In this document: positions 1-5,387 of the stretch, in pieces | How positions within the stretch are numbered: position 1 is the first letter of the stretch | Layout: every line of letters begins with the position of its first letter | From: Clostridiaceae bacterium | GTDB taxonomy: Bacteria > Bacillota > Clostridia > Saccharofermentanales > DTU023 | Length of the DNA stretch: 6,783 bases | Direction of reading: 5' to 3' | Assembly: GCA_012798865.1 (NCBI GenBank) | Contig: JAAZMK010000002.1 | Location: forward strand, 1 to 6,783 | Notes under the pieces: generated by a model | Seen by the model: only the letters and a program-made list of their open reading frames with translations | What the model was told of the DNA's origin: nothing | Database searches by the model: none | Made by a program: the position numbers and the translations under genes

Positions 1-1265
1 CGAGTTATAAAGCCGAGATGAAACCGCGTTATTATGCCGTCGACATAGCCAGAATGCGGGCGATCATGAATGGCGCGGTACTCGTGCTCGGTTCCGCGAC
101 GCCGCAAGTATCGTCGTATTGGCGCGCGAAGAACGGATTCTCTACGCTTCTCAATCTTCCGGAGAGAATCAGCGACGCAGGGATGGCAGATGTCGAGGTG
201 ATCGATATGCGCGCGGAATATGCGCGAGGCAACTTGTCCATCTTCAGCGAGCGCTTGACAAGAGAATTATTCTACACAATCGAACGCGGTGAACAGGCGA
301 TGATTCTGCTTAATCGGCGAGGTTTTTCGCGAACGATCGTCTGTAGAAGCTGTGGATGGCAGATGCGATGTCCTTTTTGTGATATTGCGCTCACCTCTCA
401 TCGCAATCCGTACCGAGGAGAGGACAAACTGCCAAATCGCATGGTATGTCATCTGTGTGAACGGCTCGCACGTGTGCCTAAGTATTGTCCCGAATGCTCA
501 AGCGAAGAAATCATGGCGCTGGGAGCGGGAACACAGCAGGTGGAAGAGGAGATCAAAAAGCAGCTTCCTCATGCGAGAATCCTCCGTATGGACCTCGACA
601 CAACGAGAGGACGTTTCTCACATAAAGAAATACTTGATGCCTTTGAACGCCATGAGGCGGATGTTCTCGTCGGAACGCAGATGATCGCCAAAGGACACGA
701 CTTTCACAACGTGACGCTGTCTGCGATTCTGTCCGCCGATCAGCTTCTCGGATCGGGCGAATTTCGCGCGTCGGAACAGGCATTTCAGCTGATGACGCAA
801 GTGGCGGGTCGTGCTGGACGCGGGTTGAAGAAGGGGCGCGTTATTATTCAGGCTGTCCAACCCGATCACTTTGTCGTGAAGGCGGCGGCAAAACAGGATT
901 ATGAAGCTTTTTATCGCGAGGAGATTGTCTTTCGAAATCGCATGGCATATTTGCCCTTCGGCCACATCGGGATGGCACAGTTAAAGGGCTTTGACCGCTA
1001 TGAGACGGAAGACGTCGCACGCGCATTTCAGCGTGAAGTCGCCGCGCTGATCGACCAATACGGAGGTACATTTTCGCACACGATCTTGACGGATGCGTCG
1101 CCCGCTCCCGTTGAGCGTATTCGAAGTCGTTATCGCTATCGGGTGATGGTTAGAGACGAATCGGCAGAGAATCTCACACGACTGCTCTTTATGGCAGCAG
1201 ATAGATTGAAACGACCAAAAGGCGTATCATTAGCGGTCGATATCGACCCTTGGACAACTTTCTAG
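1..1265 (+). CDS. priA: Primosomal protein N' (replication restart helicase PriA), C-terminal part
   Basis: PriA is a 3'-5' DNA helicase that binds stalled replication forks and reloads the replisome. The gene enters from the left edge: the reading frame is open from base 3 (SYKAEMKPRYYAVDIARMRA), upstream of the first Met at 18, so that Met is not the true start. Visible in order are the end of the first helicase lobe with GSATP (motif III, about base 90), the zinc-binding insert with eight cysteines in four pairs (342-497, CRSCG, CPFC, CHLC, CPEC), motif V (VGTQMIAKGHDF, from about base 669), motif VI (QVAGRAGRG, from about base 798) and a C-terminal domain ending IDPWTTF. Walker A and DEAH lie outside the window. 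An approximately ten-residue extra loop sits between the second and third cysteine pairs. In Firmicutes priA normally lies directly before def; here about 1.85 kb separates them. Confidence 0.97.
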   Translation, partial: SYKAEMKPRYYAVDIARMRAIMNGAVLVLGSATPQVSSYWRAKNGFSTLLNLPERISDAGMADVEVIDMRAEYARGNLSIFSERLTRELFYTIERGEQAMILLNRRGFSRTIVCRSCGWQMRCPFCDIALTSHRNPYRGEDKLPNRMVCHLCERLARVPKYCPECSSEEIMALGAGTQQVEEEIKKQLPHARILRMDLDTTRGRFSHKEILDAFERHEADVLVGTQMIAKGHDFHNVTLSAILSADQLLGSGEFRASEQAFQLMTQVAGRAGRGLKKGRVIIQAVQPDHFVVKAAAKQDYEAFYREEIVFRNRMAYLPFGHIGMAQLKGFDRYETEDVARAFQREVAALIDQYGGTFSHTILTDASPAPVERIRSRYRYRVMVRDESAENLTRLLFMAADRLKRPKGVSLAVDIDPWTTF

Positions 1266-1283
1266 CGCTATAGTGTGTAGCGC
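1265..1283 (+). repeat. Perfect 6-bp inverted repeat overlapping the priA stop
   Basis: GCGCTA (1265-1270) and TAGCGC (1278-1283) are exact reverse complements separated by 7 bases; the first arm begins on the last base of the priA stop codon. No run of T follows, so it is not a typical intrinsic terminator. It lies exactly where host-like sequence gives way to the AT-rich block, so it may mark the junction, or be chance. Confidence 0.35.
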
Positions 1284-1710
1284 CCTTAGGATTGGCTCGT
1301 CAAAGAGAAACATAAAAGATTATCCTAAGCGTGAGGTTCAACTTTTTAAAATTTTAACCGGTCTCGTTGAAACCATAGAAACAATCCCTGCCAAATACCA
1401 AGATTTATCATTCAAAAAGTTATTCGGATATTATGGATCAAAAGGTATTTTGTTAAAGAGAGAGACTTTTGAGAAAAATCTGTTACTGAGAACTAAAACC
1501 GGAGAATCCGTACCTGTGAATGAAAAATTATCGGAGATATTCCTGCAACTTCATATAAGCGAAAAGTCCGGAAGGGGCGTTCCGAAAATTGTTGAAACCT
1601 ACGGTAGAGAGGCCTTCACATTTAGGGAAAACTCTATAGTTGTCACTATTCCCTTTAATCGTATTCACCAAGTTGGTAAAAACTTGGTAGTAAAAGCACT
1701 GATCGTGTGA
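1273..1710 (+). CDS. Truncated ATP-binding protein fragment (HATPase_c_4-like C-terminal region)
   Basis: This 145-codon frame opens with GTG, seven bases after the priA stop; no Shine-Dalgarno is evident and the start is arbitrary. Residues 6-12 (RIGSSKR) resemble the segment after the AlbA_2 domain. Residues 35-75 (IETIPAKYQDLSFKKL onward) match the linker region of the family. Residues about 79-127 (VNEKLSEIFLQLHISEKSGR, then GVPKIVETYGREAF and VVTIPFN) match the end of the HATPase_c_4 domain. Between them, at residues 76-78, the sequence jumps from LRTKTG straight to ESVPVNEK, so the segment that should bind ATP is gone. The frame ends ALIV-stop after a frameshift. Intact relatives are several hundred residues long; this product is unlikely to bind ATP or act as a regulator. 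Confidence 0.6.
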   Translation: MCSALRIGSSKRNIKDYPKREVQLFKILTGLVETIETIPAKYQDLSFKKLFGYYGSKGILLKRETFEKNLLLRTKTGESVPVNEKLSEIFLQLHISEKSGRGVPKIVETYGREAFTFRENSIVVTIPFNRIHQVGKNLVVKALIV

Positions 1711-1919
1711 GTGTTAGAAAGCCTTTAAACGAGAGACGCAAACTAATTCTTTCCGAAATGAGGGATAACCCGAATATAACAAAGGCGGAGCTTCAAAAAA
1801 TACTGAAAATAAGTGGTACAGCCGTTGATAACAATATTGCTTTTTTACGCAGAAATGGCTACATAGAAAGAATTGGCTCAAGAAGAGGTGGATATTGGAA
1901 CGTAATAGATAAAGAATGA
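1707..1919 (+). CDS. Winged helix-turn-helix fragment, detached C-terminus of the AlbA-type protein
   Basis: The 70 residues from the GTG at 1707 form a small winged-helix domain: an N-terminal helix (LNERRKLILSEMRDNP), then NITKAELQKILKISGTAVDN as helix-turn-helix, NIAFLRRNGYIERIG as the following helix and strand, and RRGGYWNV as the wing. This LNE...NPNIT...GYW pattern is the usual C-terminus of the ATP-binding proteins whose remains lie directly upstream. The frame overlaps the upstream one by GTGA (1707-1710), which looks like translational coupling, but the simpler reading is a one-base deletion in the A-run 1692-1695 of what was a single gene. Translated alone it could still be a 70-residue DNA-binding protein, though I see no good ribosome binding site. 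Confidence 0.6.
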   Translation: MSVRKPLNERRKLILSEMRDNPNITKAELQKILKISGTAVDNNIAFLRRNGYIERIGSRRGGYWNVIDKE

Positions 1920-1920
1920 A

Positions 1921-2094
1921 ATGGTGTTTATGAAAAAACTCGGTGAAAAAGAATATATTGAAATCTGGGATAAAGTATATGATCTTCTCCATGAAATCTG
2001 GGATAAAGTATACGATCTTCTCCATTTTAATTTAAGCCATCGTGTGAATACAGGGGGCATTCAATGGATTCAGCATTACTCCCGTTTAAAATAA
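1921..2094 (+). CDS. Small hypothetical ORF (57 aa) with an in-frame 11-residue tandem duplication
   Basis: An ATG lies one base after the stop of the winged-helix frame and opens a 57-codon frame: MVFMKKLGEKEYI, two consecutive copies of EIWDKVYDLLH, then FNLSHRVNTGGIQWIQHYSR and LK. A second possible start is the ATG at 1930. Neither has a convincing Shine-Dalgarno. Base composition is very AT-rich (27% in line 1921). The repeated unit reads as an amphipathic helix, but I do not recognise the family. It overlaps the next small ORF by 31 bases in another frame. It may be a gene remnant rather than a working gene. Confidence 0.3.
   Translation: MVFMKKLGEKEYIEIWDKVYDLLHEIWDKVYDLLHFNLSHRVNTGGIQWIQHYSRLK
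1960..2025 (+). repeat. Two tandem copies of a 33-bp unit
   Basis: Copy one is 1960-1992 and copy two 1993-2025, directly adjacent. They differ at one base only (T at 1980, C at 2013), which is synonymous (TAT/TAC, Tyr) in the forward frame starting at 1921. The unit length is exactly 11 codons, so the duplication keeps the frame open. Near-identity suggests a recent duplication. Confidence 0.95.
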
Positions 2095-2183
2095 ACGGAG
2101 AATATTCTGTTTACAGTATTGAAGATATGACCGATGAGCAGATAGATGTAGTTAAGATGAGGCAAACAGAATATGCTATGTAA
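2064..2183 (+). CDS. Small hypothetical ORF (39 aa), possibly cut short by an in-frame stop
   Basis: The ATG at 2064 follows a purine-rich AGGGGG (about 2051-2056) at workable spacing. It opens MDSALLPFKINGEYSVYSIE, then DMTDEQIDVVKMRQTEYAM, and stops at TAA 2181-2183. The same frame reads on as IDTYLQPYSGESEEEL to a second TAA at 2232-2234. That is acidic and protein-like, so the first TAA may be a nonsense mutation of CAA or AAA, the original protein being about 56 residues. I recognise no family. It lies at the end of the AT-rich block and is probably part of the decayed foreign material. Confidence 0.35.
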   Translation: MDSALLPFKINGEYSVYSIEDMTDEQIDVVKMRQTEYAM

Positions 2184-2253
2184 ATTGACACATATTTACA
2201 ACCATATTCCGGGGAGTCTGAAGAGGAATTGTAAGTATAGATTCCAGGATGAG

Positions 2254-2259
2254 AGGAGG
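2254..2259 (+). promoter_or_regulatory. Strong ribosome binding site of the PsuG-like gene
   Basis: A full AGGAGG lies 8 bases before the ATG at 2268. It fixes the start there (a second ATG follows at 2271) and is the best Shine-Dalgarno in the window, arguing that the downstream gene is translated. Confidence 0.8.
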
Positions 2260-2267
2260 TTGAGTCT

Positions 2268-3029
2268 ATGATGCTGTTGACTGAAACGTGCTTAATCGGA
2301 CATGGGATACCATCCGTGTCAAATGACGAACTCATTGAAAGGTGGCCGTCTTCGGTTCCGCTCAGTATGATTCTTGACGGAAAAATTGAGCTCCTGAGCA
2401 TGGAAGAATTTGTGCCATTTAGATGTCAAGAATTGCCTCGCTACAACTATTTCATGGTCGACAACATTCCTGCGGGAACGTATGCTTTTCTGACGGCTTC
2501 CGGTGCGATGAAAGCAGCGGAATTACTAGGTTTTAGCTGGGTCGTGAGCGGGGGATTGGGAGGCATTCGTCCGGAAGCACGCACAGATACCGTCTGCCCC
2601 GATCTTTATGCGCTTGGCAACAGTTCAGTCAAGTTATTGGCGATCGCCTTCAAAGACATGGTGGATTATGAGGCGACTTTTGCACAATTGCGCGTCCAGA
2701 AGAGTCCTTACCGGTTTCTTGAATCGTTCGTACCTGGATATATCTTCAAGCTCGAGTCAGATCTGTCCCTAGAAATGAGTTCTGAGGAAGATTGTGAGGG
2801 CGGACTCTATCTCAGGGAGATTCCCGTCGAGAAACGCATTCAAGACCTTGAGCTGCTGTCTCGAGGTATCGCTTACGGCAATGAGGCGGTTCGAGCAGGT
2901 AAACCTTTTCATCCCGAAGTCAACGGATTTTTTGATCGCGAGACGGACGGCTATTCATCACAAATTCAGTTCGATACTCTTTTGTCGAACGTAGAATATT
3001 TACGGCAGAATTATAAAAACTCGGAATGA
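2268..3029 (+). CDS. Divergent pseudouridine-5'-phosphate glycosidase-like (PsuG/IndA fold) protein
   Basis: 253 residues, against about 300-310 for true PsuG, which cleaves pseudouridine 5'-phosphate to uracil and ribose 5-phosphate. Similarity to E. coli PsuG, compared from memory, runs the whole length: ETCLIGHGIPS (6-16) for ESTIISHGMPF, PLSMILDGKIE (31-41) for PATIAIIGGVMK, VVSGGLGGI (92-100) for VFATGGIGGV, DLYALG (112-117) for DLQELA, AFKDMVD (127-133) for GAKSILD, and EGGLYLREIP (177-186) for NGGLVVANPIP. By this alignment catalytic Glu31 and Lys166 are kept as Glu6 and Lys129. Lys93 falls on Pro50 and Asn289 on Gln234, so those positions look lost, and the metal-site Asp149 is uncertain (Asp107 or Thr108). 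The N-terminus and the helix after the first motif are shortened. No PfkB-type pseudouridine kinase partner lies in the window. Composition is host-like and the gene has a strong Shine-Dalgarno, so it is probably functional but perhaps with a changed activity. Fold assignment is fairly sure; reaction is not. Confidence 0.7.
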   Translation: MMLLTETCLIGHGIPSVSNDELIERWPSSVPLSMILDGKIELLSMEEFVPFRCQELPRYNYFMVDNIPAGTYAFLTASGAMKAAELLGFSWVVSGGLGGIRPEARTDTVCPDLYALGNSSVKLLAIAFKDMVDYEATFAQLRVQKSPYRFLESFVPGYIFKLESDLSLEMSSEEDCEGGLYLREIPVEKRIQDLELLSRGIAYGNEAVRAGKPFHPEVNGFFDRETDGYSSQIQFDTLLSNVEYLRQNYKNSE

Positions 3030-3048
3030 CTGGCTGTATCGCGGGCGA

Positions 3049-3078
3049 CTGATTCGTCGACTGTCACTGCTGTATACT
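3049..3078 (+). promoter_or_regulatory. Possible sigma-70-type promoter before def
   Basis: TATACT (3073-3078) matches five of six bases of the -10 consensus. An 18-base spacer upstream is CTGATT (3049-3054), matching only three of six of TTGACA. It lies in the 89-bp gap between the PsuG-like gene and def, about 40 bases before the def start. The weak -35 makes this a tentative call. Confidence 0.25.
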
Positions 3079-3118
3079 TAATAGTTGAACCGGCATGGAA
3101 AGTTGAGGCGGTATAAAG

Positions 3119-3721
3119 ATGGCCATACGAACGATACTACTCGAGGGTGATCCGACGCTATTAAAGAAATCGCGACCAGTCAAACGTTTTGATGATCGTT
3201 TGGCGGCGTTGGCGGACGACATGATTGAAACGATGCGCGAATATAACGGCGTAGGCTTGGCGGCGCCGCAGGTCGGCATTCTGCGACGTCTCTTCGTCAT
3301 GGACACCGAAGAAGAGGAGGATGCGATCGTCTTTGTCAATCCCGAGATTTTCGATGAAGAAGGCGTGCAAACAGGAGTGGAAGGTTGTCTCTCGTTGCCG
3401 GGGCTTGTCGGAGTCGTCTCCCGCCCTCTCACTGTCACGGTCCGCGCGCAGGATTTAACGGGTGAATATTTCGAGAAGACTTATTCGGAACTCTCGGCGC
3501 GCTGCGTCTGCCATGAGACGGATCATCTTGACGGCATTTTATATCGTCGGCGTTCCGATACCGTCCTCTGTACGCTTGAAGAGTATGAAGAAGAGGAACG
3601 CAGGAAGGCAAAAAGCGAGAATCATGCGATGAATGACGTATCGCCTGAGGAATCCGAGTCGAAACCTGTTGCGAGCGGAGAAGATTGTCACGGTGCGCTA
3701 GACGAAGAGGTAAATCCATGA
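3119..3721 (+). CDS. def: Peptide deformylase
   Basis: Cytosolic metalloenzyme that removes the formyl group from the N-terminal methionine of nascent proteins, undoing the work of Fmt encoded next door. All three family motifs are present: GVGLAAPQ (residues 44-51), EGCLS (88-92, metal ligand Cys90) and HETDH (132-136, ligands His132 and His136, catalytic Glu133). The residue before the last motif is Cys131, where Gln is common. The ATG at 3119 is preceded by GAGG at 10 bases and gives the usual N-terminus (AIRTILLEGDPTLLKKSRPV). The catalytic core ends near residue 155; the remaining 45 residues are a highly charged, low-complexity tail (EEYEEEERRKAKSE onward), longer than in the minimal enzyme. 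Its TGA overlaps the fmt start as ATGA, which implies translational coupling. Confidence 0.97.
   Translation: MAIRTILLEGDPTLLKKSRPVKRFDDRLAALADDMIETMREYNGVGLAAPQVGILRRLFVMDTEEEEDAIVFVNPEIFDEEGVQTGVEGCLSLPGLVGVVSRPLTVTVRAQDLTGEYFEKTYSELSARCVCHETDHLDGILYRRRSDTVLCTLEEYEEEERRKAKSENHAMNDVSPEESESKPVASGEDCHGALDEEVNP
3704..3721 (+). promoter_or_regulatory. fmt ribosome binding site and ATGA overlap with def
   Basis: GAAGAGG (3704-3710) lies 7 bases before the ATG at 3718, whose last bases form the def stop TGA (3719-3721). This decides the fmt start at 3718 rather than the upstream in-frame GTG at 3685, which lies inside def and would add eleven basic residues not found in Fmt. Confidence 0.85.
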
Positions 3722-4662
3722 CCGTACGATATGCTTTCATGGGTACGCCTGAATTTGCGACGATCGTCCTCGATCACCTTGAGGCTGTATCGATTGTGCC
3801 CTCACTTGTCGTTACGCAACCCGATCGTCCGAGAGGGAGGGGGCGTAAGCTGGCGGCGCCTCCTGTCGCCTTGTGGGCGCAGGAACGCGGTATACAGCTG
3901 ATACAACCGACAAGCTGTCGCGACGAAGCGCTCATCGCCGCTTTAGAAGAGCTTCGTCCTGAAGTCATCGTGACGGCATCGTTCGGTCAATATCTCCCTG
4001 CGTCCATACTCACGTTGCCCGAGAAAGGATGTCTCAATGTCCACGCCTCTTTGCTCCCAAAATATCGCGGAGCATCTCCAATCCAATCTGCCATCATGGC
4101 GGGAGAAGAGGAGACGGGCGTCACCTTGATGTTGATGGATGATGGCATCGACACGGGACCGATACTTGCTCATGCGCGTTTCCGCATCGACGATGAAATC
4201 GATGCCGGAGCGCTTAATGTTGCACTCGCCGAGCTAGGCGGAACGTTGATTGCGCGCGAACTGCCGCGCTATCTGGCAGGCGAACTCGTCCCTGTCGAAC
4301 AGGACGAAGCGAAAGCGACGGTGACAAAGAGACTCCGAAAATGCGATGGCTGCATCGATTTTAGGAGGAGCGCGCGCGCCGTACACAATCATATTCGCGC
4401 CGTATCGCCGTGGCCGGGAGCCTATGCTTTTCTCGACGGAAAACGTTATAAACTTCTGAGAGCTCGCCTACGCGACTGCGATGAACAACCATGCGGCGAG
4501 CCGGGTGAAATCAGCGTGAGAGGTGAACGTATGTTTATTTCGTGTGTCGATGGGGTAATTGAGCTTTTGGATATCCAGCCGCAATCGGGTATAGCGATGC
4601 GTGTCAGCGAATGCGCCCATAATTTTGATTGTGGAGCTATTTTCAGAAATATGGAAGAGTGA
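3718..4662 (+). CDS. fmt: Methionyl-tRNA formyltransferase
   Basis: Transfers a formyl group from 10-formyltetrahydrofolate to the amino group of methionine on initiator tRNA, preparing it for bacterial translation initiation. The 314-residue product has the usual family length. The N-terminal Rossmann-type domain begins RYAFMGTPEFA. The catalytic triad is visible as Asn107 and His109 (NVHASLLPKYRG) and Asp145 (DDGIDTGPI), matching N106, H108 and D144 of E. coli. The C-terminal OB-like tRNA-binding domain is marked by KCDGCIDFRRSA and AVSPWPGAYAFLDGKRYK. The start at 3718 overlaps the def stop, so the two opposing enzymes of the formyl cycle are translationally coupled. A 19-base gap separates it from the next gene. 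Confidence 0.97.
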   Translation: MTVRYAFMGTPEFATIVLDHLEAVSIVPSLVVTQPDRPRGRGRKLAAPPVALWAQERGIQLIQPTSCRDEALIAALEELRPEVIVTASFGQYLPASILTLPEKGCLNVHASLLPKYRGASPIQSAIMAGEEETGVTLMLMDDGIDTGPILAHARFRIDDEIDAGALNVALAELGGTLIARELPRYLAGELVPVEQDEAKATVTKRLRKCDGCIDFRRSARAVHNHIRAVSPWPGAYAFLDGKRYKLLRARLRDCDEQPCGEPGEISVRGERMFISCVDGVIELLDIQPQSGIAMRVSECAHNFDCGAIFRNMEE

Positions 4663-4668
4663 CGAAAA

Positions 4669-4673
4669 AGAGG
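4669..4673 (+). promoter_or_regulatory. Ribosome binding site deciding the yugP start
   Basis: AGAGG, 8 bases before the ATG at 4682. It rules against the in-frame GTG at 4601 inside fmt, which would put a charged 27-residue leader before the first membrane segment. Confidence 0.75.
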
Positions 4674-4681
4674 TAAGCGAT

Positions 4682-5368
4682 ATGACATGGTACTACTGGA
4701 GTTTTATCATTGCGATGGGTCTGAGTCTTTTCGCACAAATCAGAGTGCAATCGAGTTTTAATCAATATGGCAGAATTATGTCGCGATCGGGTTATTCGGG
4801 ATTTGAAGCCGCACGGCGAGTTCTCGATGAGAATGGCATGGGTCATGTTCGAATCGAGCGCGTGAGGGGTGCTTTGACCGACCATTACAGTTCGCGGGAA
4901 AAAACGCTCCGTCTTTCGGATTCGACACATGATTCGCGATCCATTGCAGCAATCGGCGTCGCGCTTCACGAAGTCGGTCACGCCATGCAGGATAAAGAGG
5001 GGTATGTCGCTAATAAAATCCGTTCTTCTCTCTTGTTACCTGCCAACATCGGTTCGAGATTCGGACCGCTCTTGGCGATAATCGGGTTTATGATGCAGTC
5101 AATGTTCGGCGATGTCTTGGTGAATGTCGGGATAGCTTTTTTTGGCGCTTCCGTCCTCTTTTACCTCGTCACTTTACCGGTGGAGTTTAACGCGAGTCGC
5201 CGCGCGATGGCTCTAATATCGCAGACAGGCATTCTGACGACCGACGAGATGGCGGGCGCCCGCAGTGTTTTGTCCGCCGCGGCGCTGACCTATATTGCCT
5301 CAGCATTGACGGCTGTTCTTTATTTTCTCCGCTTCCTAGCGATGGCGAACTCACGACGCAGACGATGA
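4682..5368 (+). CDS. Membrane zinc metallopeptidase, YugP family
   Basis: A 228-residue membrane protein of the YugP-type neutral zinc metallopeptidase family (usual length about 225-230). A first transmembrane segment spans residues 4-20. A soluble part follows with YSGFEAARRVLDENG (38-52), LTDHYSSREKTLRLSD (65-80) and the zinc motif HEVGH (96-100: His96 and His100 as ligands, Glu97 catalytic). Three more hydrophobic stretches are at about 118-140, 144-166 and 198-220, separated by LPVEFNASRRA (165-175), whose Glu168 may be the third zinc ligand by analogy with other HExxH membrane proteases. The C-terminus is basic (NSRRRR). Substrates and role are not well known; its place between fmt and rsmB recurs in Clostridia-type genomes, which hints at a protein quality-control job but does not prove it. 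Confidence 0.9.
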   Translation: MTWYYWSFIIAMGLSLFAQIRVQSSFNQYGRIMSRSGYSGFEAARRVLDENGMGHVRIERVRGALTDHYSSREKTLRLSDSTHDSRSIAAIGVALHEVGHAMQDKEGYVANKIRSSLLLPANIGSRFGPLLAIIGFMMQSMFGDVLVNVGIAFFGASVLFYLVTLPVEFNASRRAMALISQTGILTTDEMAGARSVLSAAALTYIASALTAVLYFLRFLAMANSRRRR

Positions 5369-5371
5369 TTC

Positions 5372-5377
5372 AGGGAG
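5372..5377 (+). promoter_or_regulatory. Ribosome binding site of rsmB
   Basis: AGGGAG, 10 bases before the GTG at 5388. The other nearby GTG codons (5380, 5384 and 5386) all run into a stop within ten codons, leaving 5388 as the start. Confidence 0.65.
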
Positions 5378-5387
5378 AAGTGAGTGT

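Larger units (their letters stand above)
1273..1919 (+). pseudogene. Degenerate AlbA/Schlafen-type ATP-binding regulator (truncated, internally deleted, frameshifted)
   Basis: Two consecutive reading frames (1273-1710 and 1707-1919) together match, in order, pieces of one family: proteins with an N-terminal AlbA_2 DNA-binding domain, a GHKL-like ATP-binding domain (HATPase_c_4) and a C-terminal winged helix, often annotated as ATP-binding protein or RecG-like transcriptional regulator. Three lesions are visible. The AlbA_2 domain is absent, since recognisable similarity begins at about base 1285. About 120-130 residues, including the ATP-binding N-box, are missing at about 1498-1506, judged against family sequence as I remember it. 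A one-base frameshift lies at the A-run 1692-1695; adding one A restores a continuous frame into the winged helix (VVKSTDRVSVRKPLNERRK). The multiple lesions argue for a dead gene. Confidence 0.7.
1266..2235. other. AT-rich block of probable foreign origin, inserted between priA and the rest of the operon
   Basis: Four 60-base lines counted by hand (from 1321, 1441, 1741 and 1921) average about 32% G+C, against 52% in a priA line (661), 50% in the PsuG-like gene (2581) and 57% in def (3421). The block contains only degraded or tiny reading frames: remnants of an AlbA-type ATP-binding protein, a small ORF with a tandem duplication, and a small ORF with an internal stop. No transposase, integrase, terminal repeats or target-site duplication could be recognised, so the transfer mechanism is unknown. 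The right-hand limit is approximate, somewhere between about 2184 and 2250. Foreign origin is inferred from composition and content. Confidence 0.55.

Noticed and set aside
618..965. Reverse-strand ORFs over priA (and similar ones over def, fmt, yugP and rsmB)
   Set aside because: Each lies antisense to a gene with clear family motifs, and their products show no recognisable pattern.
1960..2025. CRISPR-like repeat
   Set aside because: The two 33-bp copies are directly adjacent with no spacer, and no cas gene is near.
1714..2060. Reverse-strand frames over the AT-rich block, including a repeated MEKI(V/I)YFIPDF
   Set aside because: They are the antisense reading of the 33-bp tandem repeat and of the winged-helix frame; no ribosome binding site or recognisable domain.
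2185..2213. TTGACA (2185-2190) as a promoter for the PsuG-like gene
   Set aside because: The -35 hexamer is perfect, but at 16-18 bases downstream there is no -10-like hexamer (TTCCGG or similar). The TATAGA at 2236 is too far away to pair with it.
3030..3072. Terminator after the PsuG-like gene
   Set aside because: No stable GC stem followed by a T-run is visible; short self-complementary bits around TCGTCGA are too weak.
3685..3717. Upstream GTG start for fmt
   Set aside because: It lies inside def, adds a basic leader not seen in Fmt proteins, and lacks the well-placed GAAGAGG that precedes the ATG at 3718.
4368..4380. GCGCGCGCGCC run inside fmt as a possible regulatory or Z-DNA element
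   Set aside because: It encodes ordinary Ser-Ala-Arg-Ala residues of a conserved protein and is short enough to follow from codon choice.
4601..4681. Upstream GTG start for the YugP-type gene
   Set aside because: It lies within the end of fmt, would put a charged leader before the first membrane segment, and the ATG at 4682 has its own Shine-Dalgarno.
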